Shown here in pieces: positions 26,036 to 36,960 of a stretch of 64,000 nt of DNA; positions within the stretch are counted from its first letter, which is position 1, and each line of letters begins with the position of its first letter. The position numbers and the translations under genes are program-made. The notes under the pieces are model-generated. The model saw nothing but the letters and a program-made list of their open reading frames with translations. It had not been told where the DNA came from and did not search any database. The stretch spans positions 1 to 64,000 of the forward strand of contig JAWKOL010000012.1 of NCBI GenBank assembly GCA_041391225.1, written 5' to 3'. The stretch is from RI-153 sp041391225. GTDB lineage: Bacteria; Chloroflexota; Anaerolineae; Caldilineales; Caldilineaceae.

Positions 26036-26740
26036 ATGAGAATTCTGTTTGATCAAGGCACACCCGTGCCGTTACGGCGTCATCTGCCTGGACACTTTGT
26101 CAAAACAGCATACGAGGAAGGCTGGTCGGCATTCTCAAACGGGGATCTACTGAAAGCAGCAGAGACAGCTGGATACGAGCTGCTAGTCACAACCGATCAG
26201 AATCTTCGGTATCAGCAGAACCTGAAGGATCGTCGGATTGCGATTTTGGTCCTACGCAGCACATCTTGGCCCAAGATGCGCATACATGTCGACAGAATCA
26301 GAGAGACCGTTGAATCGATGAATGACGTTTCGATGCTGAAATCGAGTCGTTTCACGAACGCTACGCAGATACAGAATTCTCACGTAAGATGGTGCAGGCA
26401 CGCCGTTCGGTACGGATCACTTCTTCATGAGAATTCGATTTCAAGCCGATGTCGACTTGAACCACATTTGTGCTCGATCCCCCACCCGCTGCGCCAGCAC
26501 TCGATGATCCGGCCGCGCCAGGAACGACCGCGCACGTCCTCGTCGCTGATGCGCCCGGCGATGGTGTCCACCCAGGAGATTGCGGTCTGTAGCACCTGCC
26601 CCGCCCGTGTCGATTCCCCCAGCCCACGCAGGACGTCCTCACAGTGGAGCAACAACAGCACCGGTTCCACAACGCCAATCAGCCCATTCGATTCGACAAA
26701 CGACAGCGCCTCATCCACCAACCTCAGCGCTTCGTGGTGA
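26036..26740 (+). CDS. DUF5615 PIN-like toxin, C-terminal end uncertain
   Basis: Residues 1-90 match DUF5615 (Mut7-C/PIN-like) proteins: MRILFDQGTPVPLRRHLPGH, then ELLVTTDQNLRYQQNLKDRR and IAILVLRSTSWPKMR. Family members are about 110 to 120 residues, but this frame stays open to 26740 and runs antisense into the regulator gene that ends at 26425. A different frame just downstream reads FDAEIESFHERYADTEFS and ends at 26430, so the true end may be frameshifted. Only about 26036-26320 is securely coding. The acidic residues Asp6 and Asp (TTDQN) fit a PIN-type nuclease site. Confidence 0.6.
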   Translation: MRILFDQGTPVPLRRHLPGHFVKTAYEEGWSAFSNGDLLKAAETAGYELLVTTDQNLRYQQNLKDRRIAILVLRSTSWPKMRIHVDRIRETVESMNDVSMLKSSRFTNATQIQNSHVRWCRHAVRYGSLLHENSISSRCRLEPHLCSIPHPLRQHSMIRPRQERPRTSSSLMRPAMVSTQEIAVCSTCPARVDSPSPRRTSSQWSNNSTGSTTPISPFDSTNDSASSTNLSASW

Positions 26741-29653
26741 TCACCGAGACGATGGGCGGCGACGGCGCGCCCGGCCACGGCCTCGATGTGATTGGGATGT
26801 TGCAGCGGTTCCCACACGGTCAACGCTGCGGCGTAGGCGGCGTAGGCTTCGTCCCAGCGCCGGAGGGCGAGGAGGGTGTGGCCGATGCGGTTGCGCGCCT
26901 GCCCTTCCTGGCGCGCAATGCCCAATCCGTGCAAGATCTGCGCGCCGCGCTGCCCGTAGGCCAACCCCTCTTCCAACTTGCCCATCGGGCGCAACATCAG
27001 ACAGAAATTGGCGGAAAGCAGCCCCAAATCGTCGAGGGCGTTGATCTCTTCGGCCAGGGACAACGCTTCGAGATTGTGCTCCACAGCCGCAGGATAGAGA
27101 CCGGCAAACTGCTCGATCAGCGCCAGATCCAACAGACACCAGACACGCTTGTGCCGATGCTTCAGGCGGGTGACATAGTCGAGGTTGCTGAGACTGTGTT
27201 GAAGCGCCAGGGCGTAGTCACCGTAGCGCATGGCCACGAGCGCCAAAGACAGGTTTAGCTGAAAGCGCATGTTCTCGTGCGCCGCGCCAGGATCGGGGAT
27301 GGCGTCGAGCAGGGGGAACATCTCCTGCAAGCGGACGATGCCCTGCTGCAGATCGCCGCGGAAGTGGAGCGCGTTGACGTGGATACGGCTTTCCACGGTG
27401 CGAATGTAGGCCAGCGGATCCGTCAACTGACGCGCCAACGCCTCGGCGGCGTCGAAATGGAAGTTGGCGTCGGCCCATGCGCCGGCTTCGGCATACCCCG
27501 TGGACAGATCCGAGTGGATCTGAAGCTGCAACGCGGCGTCCTGCGACGTGGCGAGGACACGGTGAAGCAGGTCTTCGGCCACTGTCATGCCGCGCAACGC
27601 CCTGGTGAATCGCCACTGCTGGTGGAGCAACTGTGCCACCAATTCGCGCTGTTCCTCGTCTTGTTGGAAGCGTTCGGCTGCGTCTTGGAAGAGCATTTCA
27701 GCGTCGCCGAGGAGACCGAACTGCGCCATGAACTCGCTAAACGGGGTGACGGCAAGCGCCAGGATCTGCGCGTCACCAGCGAGGACGGCGCTGCCACGCT
27801 GCGCACGTTCTCGGCATCCCCGCAGATCAACGCCCCAGGCGGCATGGTCGGCGGCAACCAGCAACGAAAGGAAGTGTCGACTGTGCGCGGCGTGAAGCGG
27901 CAAGAGCTGATCGTCGGCGAGTTTCTGCGCGGCGAATTCTGGATCAAGGGATGCAGATCGTAGCGCCCTGCCGACACCCGTTGCACCAACGAGTGAGCGA
28001 TCAGCACAGAAAGATCGGTCAACGTGCTCGATGCCACGGCAGCGGCGGCGTCACGGTCGAACCCGCCGCGGAAGACCGAAAACCGCGCCAGGATCTGCTG
28101 CAACGGCGCACTGAGCAGCCGCCACGAGTACTCGAAGATCGTGCCGATCCGCTGATGCCGCTGCACGAATTCGTCACTGCGCTGCGGTTCCACTTCGATC
28201 TCGGCCACCGAACGGCTGATTTCGGCGATGGTGAAGTGTTCCGCCCAGCTCGCCGCCAGTTCGATCCCCAGCGGCAGCCCGCCCACCTGCTCACAGATGC
28301 GAAATATGCCCGCAGGATCGTCGATCTCCTGGTTGACGGCGAAATCGGGCACGATACGCTGCGCCCGATCCACGAAGAGAGCGAAGCCGTCGGCAGGCTG
28401 TAGGCCATCCAGCCGCACCACCGCTTCGCCTTCGATGTGGAGACGGGCGCGGGAGGTGGCCAGCACGCGCACCGGGGTTTCTTCGAGCAGTGGGTAGAGC
28501 AAAGCCGCCGCCGAATGGGTGAGGTGATCCCAGTTGTCGAGGACGAGCAGCATCTCCTGGCCGGCCAGGTGGGGATCAACTCGCGCAGCGGCGTCTGTGT
28601 GTCCGTCACCTGGAGGCCGACGGCGGCGGCAACGGCCAGCGCGATCTGCTGGTGGGCGGCGTCACCGGCGGTGATGTTGGTCAGCGGGACAAACCAGACG
28701 CCCTGTGCAAAACGATGCAACGCCTGCTGCGCCACGGTCTGCGCCAGCCGTGATTTGCCCACACCGCCGATCCCCAGCAAGGTGACCAACCGCTCCGACT
28801 GCACCAACGCGCCAAGTCGCTCGATCTCGGCGCTGCGGCCAACGAACGACTTCAACTGCGGCGGCAGGTTGTGGCGCACCGGCGGCGGCGAGGACGTGTC
28901 CCCGCGCAGACGGGCGACCAGGTCCGCTGTCTCTGCCGACGGTTCGACGCCCAGTTCGGCGGCGAGGACGGCGCGACAGCTTTCGTACTGAGCCAGCGCT
29001 GCCTGCGTCTTTCCTTGGGCGGCGAGGGCCTGGATCAGGCGGCGATGGGCCGGTTCGTGCCAAGGCTGCGCCGCCAGTTGACGGCGGGCGGCCTCGGCAA
29101 GTTCGTCCCAGCGCGCCTGTTCGGCGTGACGGATCTGGAGCGTTTCCAATGCCTGCATCATCAATTCGTGCAGGTGCTCGCGTGTGGTGCGTTGCCAGTC
29201 GTCGAAATCGGGGCTGTCGTCCAGGTGAAAGCCGACCAGGAAGTCACCGCCGTAATCGTCCAACGCAGCGGACAGCCGATAGAGTTGCGTCGCCTGTGTT
29301 TCCGCGGGCAACGCCAGAAGCGCCGAGACGCGCTCGTGGAAGTTCACAGCGTCGACGGTGACCAGGAGGCTGTCCACGCGCACGGTGTTGCGCGTGATCA
29401 CCAAGCCAGGATGGTCACCCAGCAGCTTTTTCAGGTTGGATAGTTCAACGCGCAGGTTGGTCTTTGCCGCGGCGTCGGGTAGATCCCCCCACAAGAGCGT
29501 CGCCATCGCCGCACGGGGATGCTCTCGTTCGGGCTGCGCCGCCAGGAAAGCCAGCAACGCCCGCGCCTTGGCTGAGCGAAACGAGTGGATGGGCTGGTCA
29601 TCGAGCTTGACCGCAAAGGAGCCGAGCAACTGAATCTGGAGTGGTACAGGCAT
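26425..29653 (-). pseudogene. SARP-like regulator: BTAD + NB-ARC ATPase + TPR, frameshifted
   Basis: Start ATG 29653 (MPVPLQIQLLGSFAVKLD). The order is: an OmpR-like winged helix (RSAKARALLAFLAAQP), a BTAD helical domain (to about 250), an NB-ARC/AAA ATPase with P-loop LLGIGGVGKSRLAQT, then after a shift near 28560 the Walker B LLVLDNWDHL and LPLGIELAASWAEHF, and after a second shift near 27930 a long TPR region ending at 26425. About 1,075 residues are recoverable. Such proteins sense a signal through the TPR/NTPase part and activate secondary-metabolism or stress genes; the target is not evident. The frames are well conserved, so indel error is possible. Confidence 0.8.
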
Positions 29654-29767
29654 AAGGGGGTATTCGTCTCGAATCACGAAACACGGACAGCAGCACGTTG
29701 GCAGGTTGATTTTAGTGGAAGTGCAGGGGGATATCAAACGGGGGGTGCAGGCAGAAGGGCAGAATTT

Positions 29768-29977
29768 TGATCCACGAAGGCACACGAAGATACACAAAGA
29801 TACACGAAGACAGAGAAAGACTAAGGAGAGAGGGACACGGATTTCACGGATTTGCAGGACCCAGAAAAGATAGGCAAAGGGTCCTGGAAAATTCTGAACT
29901 CTGAAACGCCTCAAATCCGCGTCCTTCTCGTCTCGTCCTCTTCAGATCTTCTGCTCTTCGTGTGCCTTCGTGGATCA
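29768..29977 (+). repeat. Palindromic intergenic repeat, family A copy 4
   Basis: TGATCCACGAAGGCACACG ends in inverted orientation bound 210 bases containing GAGAGGGACACGGATTTCAC. One end merges into the 3' end of the rhamnosidase gene, whose frame runs through the repeat. The other end is 114 bases upstream of the SARP-like gene start. Confidence 0.82.
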
Positions 29978-32815
29978 AAATTCTGGCATCGGTCAGTGTC
30001 CGTCGCAGTTCGGCGAAGGCTGCGCTGATCTCGGCGATGGCGGCCTCTCCGTTGGGCATGAGGAAGGCGACCTGGCGCACGGACATGGCGTGGCGATCTT
30101 TCAAGCGGTCGGCGAGTTCGAAGTTGTGCTTGCTGAGGATTTCAAACGTGCGCTCGAAGGCTTGTTCGTCCTCCAGCAGCTCGCCCAAGGACATTTCCAG
30201 CGACAGCGCAATTGGTTCGGGTGTCACCTCGACGTAGGGCGTCGTCCATTGGTAGCTGCCGGACACGATCTGCTCGCGCCCGCCGCCGCATGTCGGGCCA
30301 GATGACTTCGCCTCGGGTGCTCGGCGGCAGGGTGACGGCGAGGTGAAACTGTCCGTCTTTGATGCGCCAGGACGATTCGGCCAGGCCGTAGGGGTGATGT
30401 GACGAGCGGACGCGTAGGTAAGTCCACCGCCTGGCCGAGGACGGATGGTCGGTGCGCGGTAGCCGGGCGCGGCGGGGGCAAGGCCGGCCACGGTGCGGTG
30501 CAGCCAGTCGGCCACGGCGCCCAACGCGTAGTGGTTGAACGACGTCATCTCGCCGGCGTTGATGGAACCGTCGGGCAACATGCTGTCCCAGCGCTCCCAG
30601 ATCGTGGTGGCGCCCATCGTCACCGGGTAGAGCCAGGACGGCACTTCGCGCTGCATGATCAGGCGGAAGGCGACGTCCTCCGCGCCGACATTGCACAGGG
30701 CGTCGCAGATCAGCGGGGTGCCACGAAGCCGGTGCTGATGCGGTAGCGGCTGCTGCGCACCACCTCGGCCAGACGTCGGCCCGCTTCGGCGCGCTGTTGT
30801 TCATTTGCCAGCAGCGCAAACTGGATGGCGAGGGCGTAAGCGGTGGTGGCGTCGCCGATGACGCGCCCCGCCGGGGTGATGTAGTTGAACTGGAACGCCT
30901 CACGCACCGCTGTGCCAGCGCCAGGTAGTGGGCGGCGACGTCATCACGTCCTAGCACCTGGGCGGCCTGACCGAGCAATCCGGCCGAGTGGGCGAAGTAG
31001 GCGGTGGCGACGATGAACGACGGCGTACGGGCGTCGCCCGGTTTGTCCGGTGGCGCGGCGGGATCGAGCCAGTCGCCGAACTGCATGCCCTTGTCCCACA
31101 GCAGCGAGTCGCCCGCCACTTCGGCCTCTTTGTCCACCCAGGCGCGCATGCTCTCGAACTGGCGCTCAAGGATGCCCTTGTCGCCGAAGCGCTGATAGAG
31201 CACCCAGGGGACGATCACGGCGGCGTCGCCCCAGGCCGCGCCGGGCGGATTGGCGCGAGGACGGGGCGCAGAATCCGGCACGAAGAAGGGACTGTCCCGC
31301 CACAGCCTGTTCGAGCGCCAGATCCGTCAGCCACGACGAGAGAAAACCGGCGCTGTCGTAAAGGAACGACGCCGTGGGCGTGAAGACCTGAATGTCGCCC
31401 GTCCAGCCCAGCCGTTCATCGCGCTGCGGGCAGTCGGTGGGGATGGAGAAAAAGTTGCCACGCATCGACCAGACCACGTTCTCGTGCAGGCGGTTGATCA
31501 GCGGATCAGAGCACTCGAACCAGCCGGTGCGTTCCATGTCGGAATGGCAGACCACGGCTTCGATGTCGTCGGCGGTCAGCTCGCCGGGCCAGCCGCTGAC
31601 GTCCGCATAGCGGAAACCGTGGAAGGTGAAGCGCGGCGCCCAAACTTCCACGCCGTCGCCTTTGAGTGTGTAGGTGTCGGTGGCCTTGGCATGGCGCAGG
31701 GGACGGATGCCCAGTTCGCCATGTTCGAGGACTTCGGCGTGGCGCAGTGTCACCGTATCGCCGGCCTGGCCTTGCACGCGGATGCGCAGGATGCCCACCA
31801 GGTTCTGGCCGAAATCGAGCAGCGTCTTCCCCGAGGGCGAGGTGGTGATGGTCACCGGCTTGAGGCTTTCCATGCGCCGCACCGGCGGGCCGGACGGCGC
31901 AGCGAGGACGCTCTTGTCGTAGTCGACGAGGGTGACGCCGGACCAGTCGTCGTCATCGAAGCCGGGTTCGGCCCAGCCGTCTTTTTCGAGACGGGCGTCG
32001 TAGATTTCGCCGTCGTAGATCTGGCTGCTGAGGATGGGGCCGACGGCGGCGCGCCAGCCGTCATCGCTGACGATGCGCGTGGTGGCGCCGTCCTCGTAGG
32101 CGACGACGAGTTGGGCCAGCAGCGCGGTGCGGTCGCCGTAAATGTTGCGCATGCCGCCGGCGAAACCGAGTCGCCCCTGGAACCAGCCTTCGCCCAGCAT
32201 GGCGCCGATGGCGTTCGTCCCCTGGTGCAGCAGATCGCCCACATCGAAGGTGCTGTAGATCAGGCGATTGTGGTAGCTCGTCCACCCCGGATCGAGGAGG
32301 TGATCGCCGACGCGCCGGCCGTTGAGGTACGCTTCGAAGACGCCCAACGCAGTGACGTAGAGTCGCGCCTGGCGGATGGGTTTGTCGATCACAAACTCGC
32401 GGCGCAGCAGCGGGCTGGGTTGGGGGACGGCTGGATCTTCGTCCCAATCGGGGCGAATGAAGTGGGCGGTCCAATCTTCGGGCTGGAGCAGGCCGGCTTC
32501 GACGGAGGCCAGTTCGCTCCAATCGCTGGTTGAGCCGTCCGCGCCGAAGACGCGCACGCGCACGGCGACGCGGCGCGCCGAAGCCAGCGGCGCAAACGGC
32601 CACGCCACCAGCACCGACTGATCGGACTCGACTTTGCCCGTCTCGGCGCGCAGGCGACCTTCGGCGTAGGATTCGATTTCGTAGGCGGCCTGTGACCAGC
32701 CGTGGATAGACGTCTCGGTGGTCCACGAAAGGCGCGGGCGATCCACGCCGATGCCTAACGGTTCGCGTGTCTGCTCGAAGCGCAGGCGGGTAACGGTGAC
32801 AGCGTTTTCGGTCAT
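29844..32815 (-). pseudogene. Alpha-L-rhamnosidase (GH78), frameshifted
   Basis: Begins ATG 32815. The first 500 residues are intact: N-terminal beta domains, a carbohydrate-binding-like jelly roll (PSPLLRREFVIDKPIRQARL), then the (alpha/alpha)6 catalytic part with ECSDPLINRLHENVVWSMRG and DCPQRDERLGWTGDIQVF, which carries the acidic catalytic residues. After a shift near 31275 the barrel continues in another frame (GDWLDP, FIVATAYFAHSA), with more shifts near 30905, 30720, 30400 and 30260. The last segment SVRQVAFLMPNGEAAIAEIS runs into repeat A4. It removes rhamnose from glycosides or polysaccharides. No signal peptide is seen, so it is probably cytoplasmic. Confidence 0.82.
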
Positions 32816-32927
32816 GCGGGTTTGGTCCTTGTGATGGCGGGAGGGTTGGCATGTCCACGCGCGGGGGCGTTTGGGTTATTATAGCAGGGAATTGGGGTGG
32901 GGAGGGAGTTGGTGGTATCTTTTTTAT

Positions 32928-33044
32928 ACAAGCCGCGCCACCGTGGACCGGCTCCTCGATCCCGAAAACGATTCCGCCACCCTGATCACGTTGGAGAAGG
33001 CGGCCCTTGTCCTGGGGAAGCGGTTGCGGGTAGCGTTGGTGTAA
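32928..33044 (+). pseudogene. C-terminal fragment of an XRE-type antitoxin (copy 1)
   Basis: Encodes TSRATVDRLLDPENDSATL and ITLEKAALVLGKRLRVALV followed by TAA at 33042-33044. This is the end of a HigA-like/XRE antitoxin without its N-terminus. A nearly identical copy lies at 33688-33833. The surrounding gap (32816-33114) holds no other gene. Confidence 0.7.
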
Positions 33045-33059
33045 CGAATTTACATTTTC

Positions 33060-33068
33060 TGCTATACT
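33060..33068 (+). promoter_or_regulatory. Extended -10 element upstream of the BrnT-like gene
   Basis: TGCTATACT, identical to the extended -10 of the aldo/keto reductase promoter, 46 bases before the BrnT start. No well-spaced -35 box is seen. Confidence 0.4.
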
Positions 33069-33114
33069 TGCAGGGATTCATCCTGCCTAACTTCATCACA
33101 GAGTATCAGCACTG

Positions 33115-33411
33115 ATGGAACTCACATTTGAATGGGATGCCCGCAAAGCGAAGACAAACTGGGACAAACACGGCATCAGCTTTGAGGAAGCCAAAACGGT
33201 TTTCAATGACCCGATGTTGCTCACCTATTCGGATGAATTCCATTCAGATTCAGAAGACCGAATGATCAGCATTGGGTATTCCATCCGTCAGCGAATCTTG
33301 CTGGTTGTACATACAGAGCATGACGCACAGAATGATTTACTGATTCGTATCATTAGTTGCCGAGGAGCAACACCGGCAGAACGAAAAGTCTATGACGAAT
33401 CCTCAACCTGA
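33115..33411 (+). CDS. brnT: BrnT-family toxin
   Basis: A 98-residue BrnT/DUF497 ribonuclease toxin. The family signature FEWDARKAKTNWDKHGISFEEA is followed by ISIGYSIRQRILLVVHTE and by IRIISCRGATPAERKVYDE, holding the conserved His, Arg and Glu. The next gene overlaps it by 20 bases and is the presumed antitoxin, although it is not a typical BrnA. It is flanked by two duplicated antitoxin fragments. Confidence 0.85.
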   Translation: MELTFEWDARKAKTNWDKHGISFEEAKTVFNDPMLLTYSDEFHSDSEDRMISIGYSIRQRILLVVHTEHDAQNDLLIRIISCRGATPAERKVYDESST

Positions 33412-33670
33412 CCACAACAAAGACCCCGACATGTTGCCAGAGTACGATCTGAGCGGCAAGCAGGGCATACGCGGCAAGTATTATCAGGCATACCAGCAAG
33501 GACACACCGTCCGCATTCACCAGGACGACGGCAGTGTCATTAGCCACTTCTTCACGTTGGAAGATGGTGCGATTTTCCTTGCACCAGATGTGCGTGAATA
33601 CTTCCCCGATGCAGAGAGCGTCAACCAGGCACTTCGCGGCCTGATTGAGTTAATCCCACATAAACAGTAA
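33392..33670 (+). CDS. BrnT-associated putative antitoxin, non-BrnA type
   Basis: A 92-residue protein beginning MTNPQPDHNKDPDMLPEYDL. The core LSGKQGIRGKYYQAYQQGHTV, RIHQDDGSVISHFFTLEDGA and ALRGLIELIP resembles small conserved proteins found next to DUF497/BrnT toxins in cyanobacteria and Chloroflexota. It has no ribbon-helix-helix motif like classical BrnA. The start overlaps the toxin gene by 20 bases, implying coupling. The antitoxin role is inferred from position. Confidence 0.7.
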   Translation: MTNPQPDHNKDPDMLPEYDLSGKQGIRGKYYQAYQQGHTVRIHQDDGSVISHFFTLEDGAIFLAPDVREYFPDAESVNQALRGLIELIPHKQ

Positions 33671-33687
33671 ATTCAGTTTTTCTCTCC

Positions 33688-33833
33688 AAAGCCGAAATGG
33701 CTCGGCGCATGCAGACAAGCCGCGCCACCGTGGACCGGCTCCTCGATCCCGAAAACGATTCCGCCACCCTGATCACGTTGGAGAAGGCGGCCTTGTCCTG
33801 GGCAAGCGGTTGCGGGTGGCGTTGGTGGGCCAG
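33688..33833 (+). pseudogene. C-terminal fragment of an XRE-type antitoxin (copy 2)
   Basis: Reads AEMARRMQTSRATVDRLLDP and ENDSATLITLEKA, then loses frame by a one-base deletion (GGCCTTG versus GGCCCTTG in copy 1). It is nearly identical to copy 1 over about 105 bases and slightly longer upstream. It abuts the start of the phosphotransferase gene. A third, shorter trace (ACCGAAATGGCGCGCGC) occurs near 34826. Confidence 0.65.
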
Positions 33834-34805
33834 ATGAAAGAACCTCTCCAAACCCAAATGATCCCAACACGCATCGAAAGCACCCTTGCCCAATACGACA
33901 TAACCGTTTCGAGCATAACGCGCATGGACACGCTTTGGAATACCATGCTGCGGTTGCGCTCTGACGACGGCAAAGAGTACGCGCTACGCCTGTGCAATTC
34001 AGCCATTCGCGACATAAAATTGATTCGGCAGGAGATTGCGTTTATCCGGCACGTTGCCTCTTTCGCTGATATCCAGGTGCCGGTCTCAATCCCCACTCGT
34101 GAGGGTGACGAAATAGCGACTGTGTACGTGGACGAAGACCCCACCTTCGCCTGCATGTTTGAATGGATCGAAGGAGAAGATCTGCGTGGGCGGGCCTCAG
34201 TCGAAACAGCACGGCTGATCGGCCGGGCGACAGCCTGCTTGCACCGGGCTGCGCGCACCTATCCGTTCCCCGTTTCAGGCGATGGTATGCGCGAGTCTTA
34301 CCGCTGGGATGAAGGACTCGTCAGCGAACACCACGCATGGATCGATCAACGTGACGCCGTGATCGGACCGGAGCGCAGTACGCTATTGCACAAGATCGTG
34401 GATCAGGTGGCGGCGCAATTGACGGCCATCCCAAAGACACGCGACACCTACGGGATGATCCACGCTGACCTTCATCAAGGAAACTTCATTGAGCACGACG
34501 GCGTGGTGGCGGTGATCGATTTCGATCAACTTGGCCGTGGTCACTTTGCTTATGACCTGGCGAATGTTCGTACAGAGCTAAAGTCTGAACCTGTTGACAC
34601 CGATGCCCTCTGGCATGCCGTCAAAACAGGCTATAGCGAGATCTTGCCGCTGCCATTCCAATCCGATGCTGATCTAGAGCCATTTTTGCTGGCCGGAGAG
34701 CTTGGCTTTCTGGATTGGTACTACAATTCGCCGAACCCAGAAGTACGCGAGCAACTGAGCGCGCGATTTGAGCACACGTGGACTGTTCTGCTCTCGATGC
34801 TGTAA
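33834..34805 (+). CDS. Aminoglycoside phosphotransferase/choline-kinase-like protein (APH family)
   Basis: A 323-residue small-molecule kinase of the protein-kinase-like superfamily. The N-lobe has RLRSDDGKEYALRLC with a lysine-equivalent region, and the catalytic loop Brenner motif is GMIHADLHQGNF (HxDxxxxN), followed by the metal site VIDFDQLGRG (DFD). ATG 33834 is preferred; the frame is open further upstream into an antitoxin fragment. The family includes homoserine kinase-like, fructosamine kinase and antibiotic-modifying members, and the substrate here is unknown. Its placement inside duplicated antitoxin debris suggests a rearranged accessory segment. Confidence 0.85.
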   Translation: MKEPLQTQMIPTRIESTLAQYDITVSSITRMDTLWNTMLRLRSDDGKEYALRLCNSAIRDIKLIRQEIAFIRHVASFADIQVPVSIPTREGDEIATVYVDEDPTFACMFEWIEGEDLRGRASVETARLIGRATACLHRAARTYPFPVSGDGMRESYRWDEGLVSEHHAWIDQRDAVIGPERSTLLHKIVDQVAAQLTAIPKTRDTYGMIHADLHQGNFIEHDGVVAVIDFDQLGRGHFAYDLANVRTELKSEPVDTDALWHAVKTGYSEILPLPFQSDADLEPFLLAGELGFLDWYYNSPNPEVREQLSARFEHTWTVLLSML

Positions 34806-34889
34806 CTGCCTGACCCTCTTCCAAACCGAAATGGCGCGCGCTGACAGCATCCTCGCCGCAATTCTACCCAAATACAGGAGCCATTGCTC

Positions 34890-36960
34890 ATGGACCAAAC
34901 CAAACGTGCCGCAGACCCTGCGGTAACGGTTGCGTTGTCCTACCTGGGGATCTCGTTGCTGTGGATCCTGCTTTCGGACGCGCTGCTGCTCTTCCTCGGC
35001 GTGCCTGCGCCGCTCCTCTCCACGCTGAACATGGTCAAGGGGATTGGGTTTGTCCTGGTTACCGCGGCCATGCTCTACTTCTACCTGCGCCGAGAATTCA
35101 ACGTCCGCTTTCGCTTGCAGAGCCAGCTACAGGAACAGCTTGAGCAGGTGCAAGCCACACAGCAGGGATTGCGGCAGAGCGAGGAACGCTTCCGCAAAGC
35201 GGTGGAAGAAGCGCCCCTGCCCATCCTGATCTTTGCCGAAGACGGCGAAATCCTCTCCATCAGCCGCACTTGGTTGGAGATCACCGGCTACTCACAGGAC
35301 CAACTCACCTCACTGGACGAGTGGACTGAACTGGCCTACGGCGAACGCAAACAGGTGATCCGCTCCGTGATCGACAAACTCTTTAGCCTGGATCACCGCG
35401 TGGACGATGGTGAGCTCACCATTCGCTGCGCCGATGGTGAACAGCGGATCTGGACGTTCAGCTCTAACCGCTGGGGCAATTGCCTGATGGACGCCGCATC
35501 GTGAGCAGCATGGCCGCCGATGACCGAGCGTAAGAAGAACGAATCGCAACGTCAGCGCCTCCAGGACGAGATCCACCAACAGAACCAGTTCCTGCACATG
35601 CTGATTGAATCGTCGCCGCTGGGCATCGTCTCCTCCGACAAGGCAGGCGCCGTGACGCTCTGGAATCCTTCGATGGGCGAACTATTGGGCTGGCGCAGTG
35701 AAGAGGTGATTGGGCAGCGTGTCCCTTTGATGAGGCAGGAAGATCGGGCCGAATTCGCCGAAGTCGCCCGGCGCATCGACAGAGGCGAGACAATCGAGGG
35801 CTGGACGTCCATGCGCAAAGACGGCGGCATCATCGATCTGAGCATGTCGGCAGGGCCGTTGTATGATCGGGCAGGCCAATTTGTCGGCGTCATCGCCATG
35901 CTTAAAGACATCACCGAGCGTAAACGCATGGAAAACGCGACGCGAGACAGAGGCGTTTCCGCCAGCTTGCCGAGAATATCCGCGATGTCTTCTACTTGAA
36001 CGATGCCGAAACGCAAAACCTGGTATATCAGCCCCGCCTACGAATCGATCTGGGGGCGCAGTTGCGAAAGCCTATACCAGAATCCGCTTTCGTTCGTCGA
36101 AGCCGTCCACCCCGATGACAGGGAGAACTGTTCGCGCCCTTTGCAGAGCAGCGCCAGGGCAAAGCGGTGGCGGTGACCTACCGCATCGTGCGCCCTGATC
36201 AGACGATCCGCTGGATTCGCTCGCGCCTACCCTGTCTTCGATGACAACGGTGCGCTGCATCGCATTGGCTGTCGCCGAAGACATCACCGATCAGGTGCAG
36301 AGCGAGAACCGACTCAGGCGCCTATCCCAACGGCTGGTGACTGTGCTGGACGACGAACGAGCGCGCATCGCCCGTGAACTTCACGATCAAGTCGGCCAAG
36401 AGTTGACGGCCATCGGCATCAACATGGGCATCATCGAGATGCACACCCGCGGCAACGCGCAGACGGCCCCGCATGTCGAAGACGCCACCGAACTGGTGAG
36501 CACCGTGATCCAACGGCTACGCACCCTCATCTCAGATTTACGACCACTGGCGCTGGACGAAATGGGGTTGCACGCCGCGCTGCGCTGGTACTGCGAAAGG
36601 TTTTCACTGCGCACCGGCATCCCCGTGAGTTTGCAGGGCGACTGGGAGACGCTGAACCTAACGCCCGCGGTGAACAACACCCTGTATCAGATCGCCACCG
36701 AGGCGTTGACCAACGTAGGCAAGCATGCCCACGCCCGCCATGCCGACATCACACTTGAGATGAATGAACAGCATCTGGCGCTCTCGATTCGCGATGACGG
36801 CAGCGGCTTCGATGTCGACGAAGCACTCAACGCGGCGTATCGCAACAACTGGGGAATTCAGATTATGCAAGAACGGGTCAACGCGCTCATCGGTTCGCTG
36901 CTCGTGATTGAGAGCACACCGGGCGCAGGCACGCTGGTGAGGGTGGAGGCGCCATTATGA
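34890..36960 (+). pseudogene. Membrane PAS sensor histidine kinase (NarL-type), frameshifted
   Basis: Start ATG 34890, with AGGAG 9 bases upstream, gives MDQTKRAADP. Two membrane helices (LSYLGISLLWILLSDALLLFL and MVKGIGFVLVTAAMLYF), then a first PAS (ERFRKAVEEAPLPILIF), a second PAS (LIESSPLGIVSSDKAGAV) and a third PAS (YISPAYESIWGRS). The HisKA_3 box has RIARELHDQVGQELTAIGIN, with His as phosphate acceptor, and the HATPase_c ends in DDGSGFDVDEA and GAGTLVRVEAPL. The frame changes near 35470, 35935, 36025, 36130 and 36235-36270. It overlaps the response regulator by ATGA, so the two are a cognate pair. Confidence 0.8.

Noticed and set aside
26330..26740. Distal half of the DUF5615 reading frame as real protein
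   Set aside because: It exceeds the family length, has no resemblance to known sequence and runs antisense through the conserved TPR region of the regulator.
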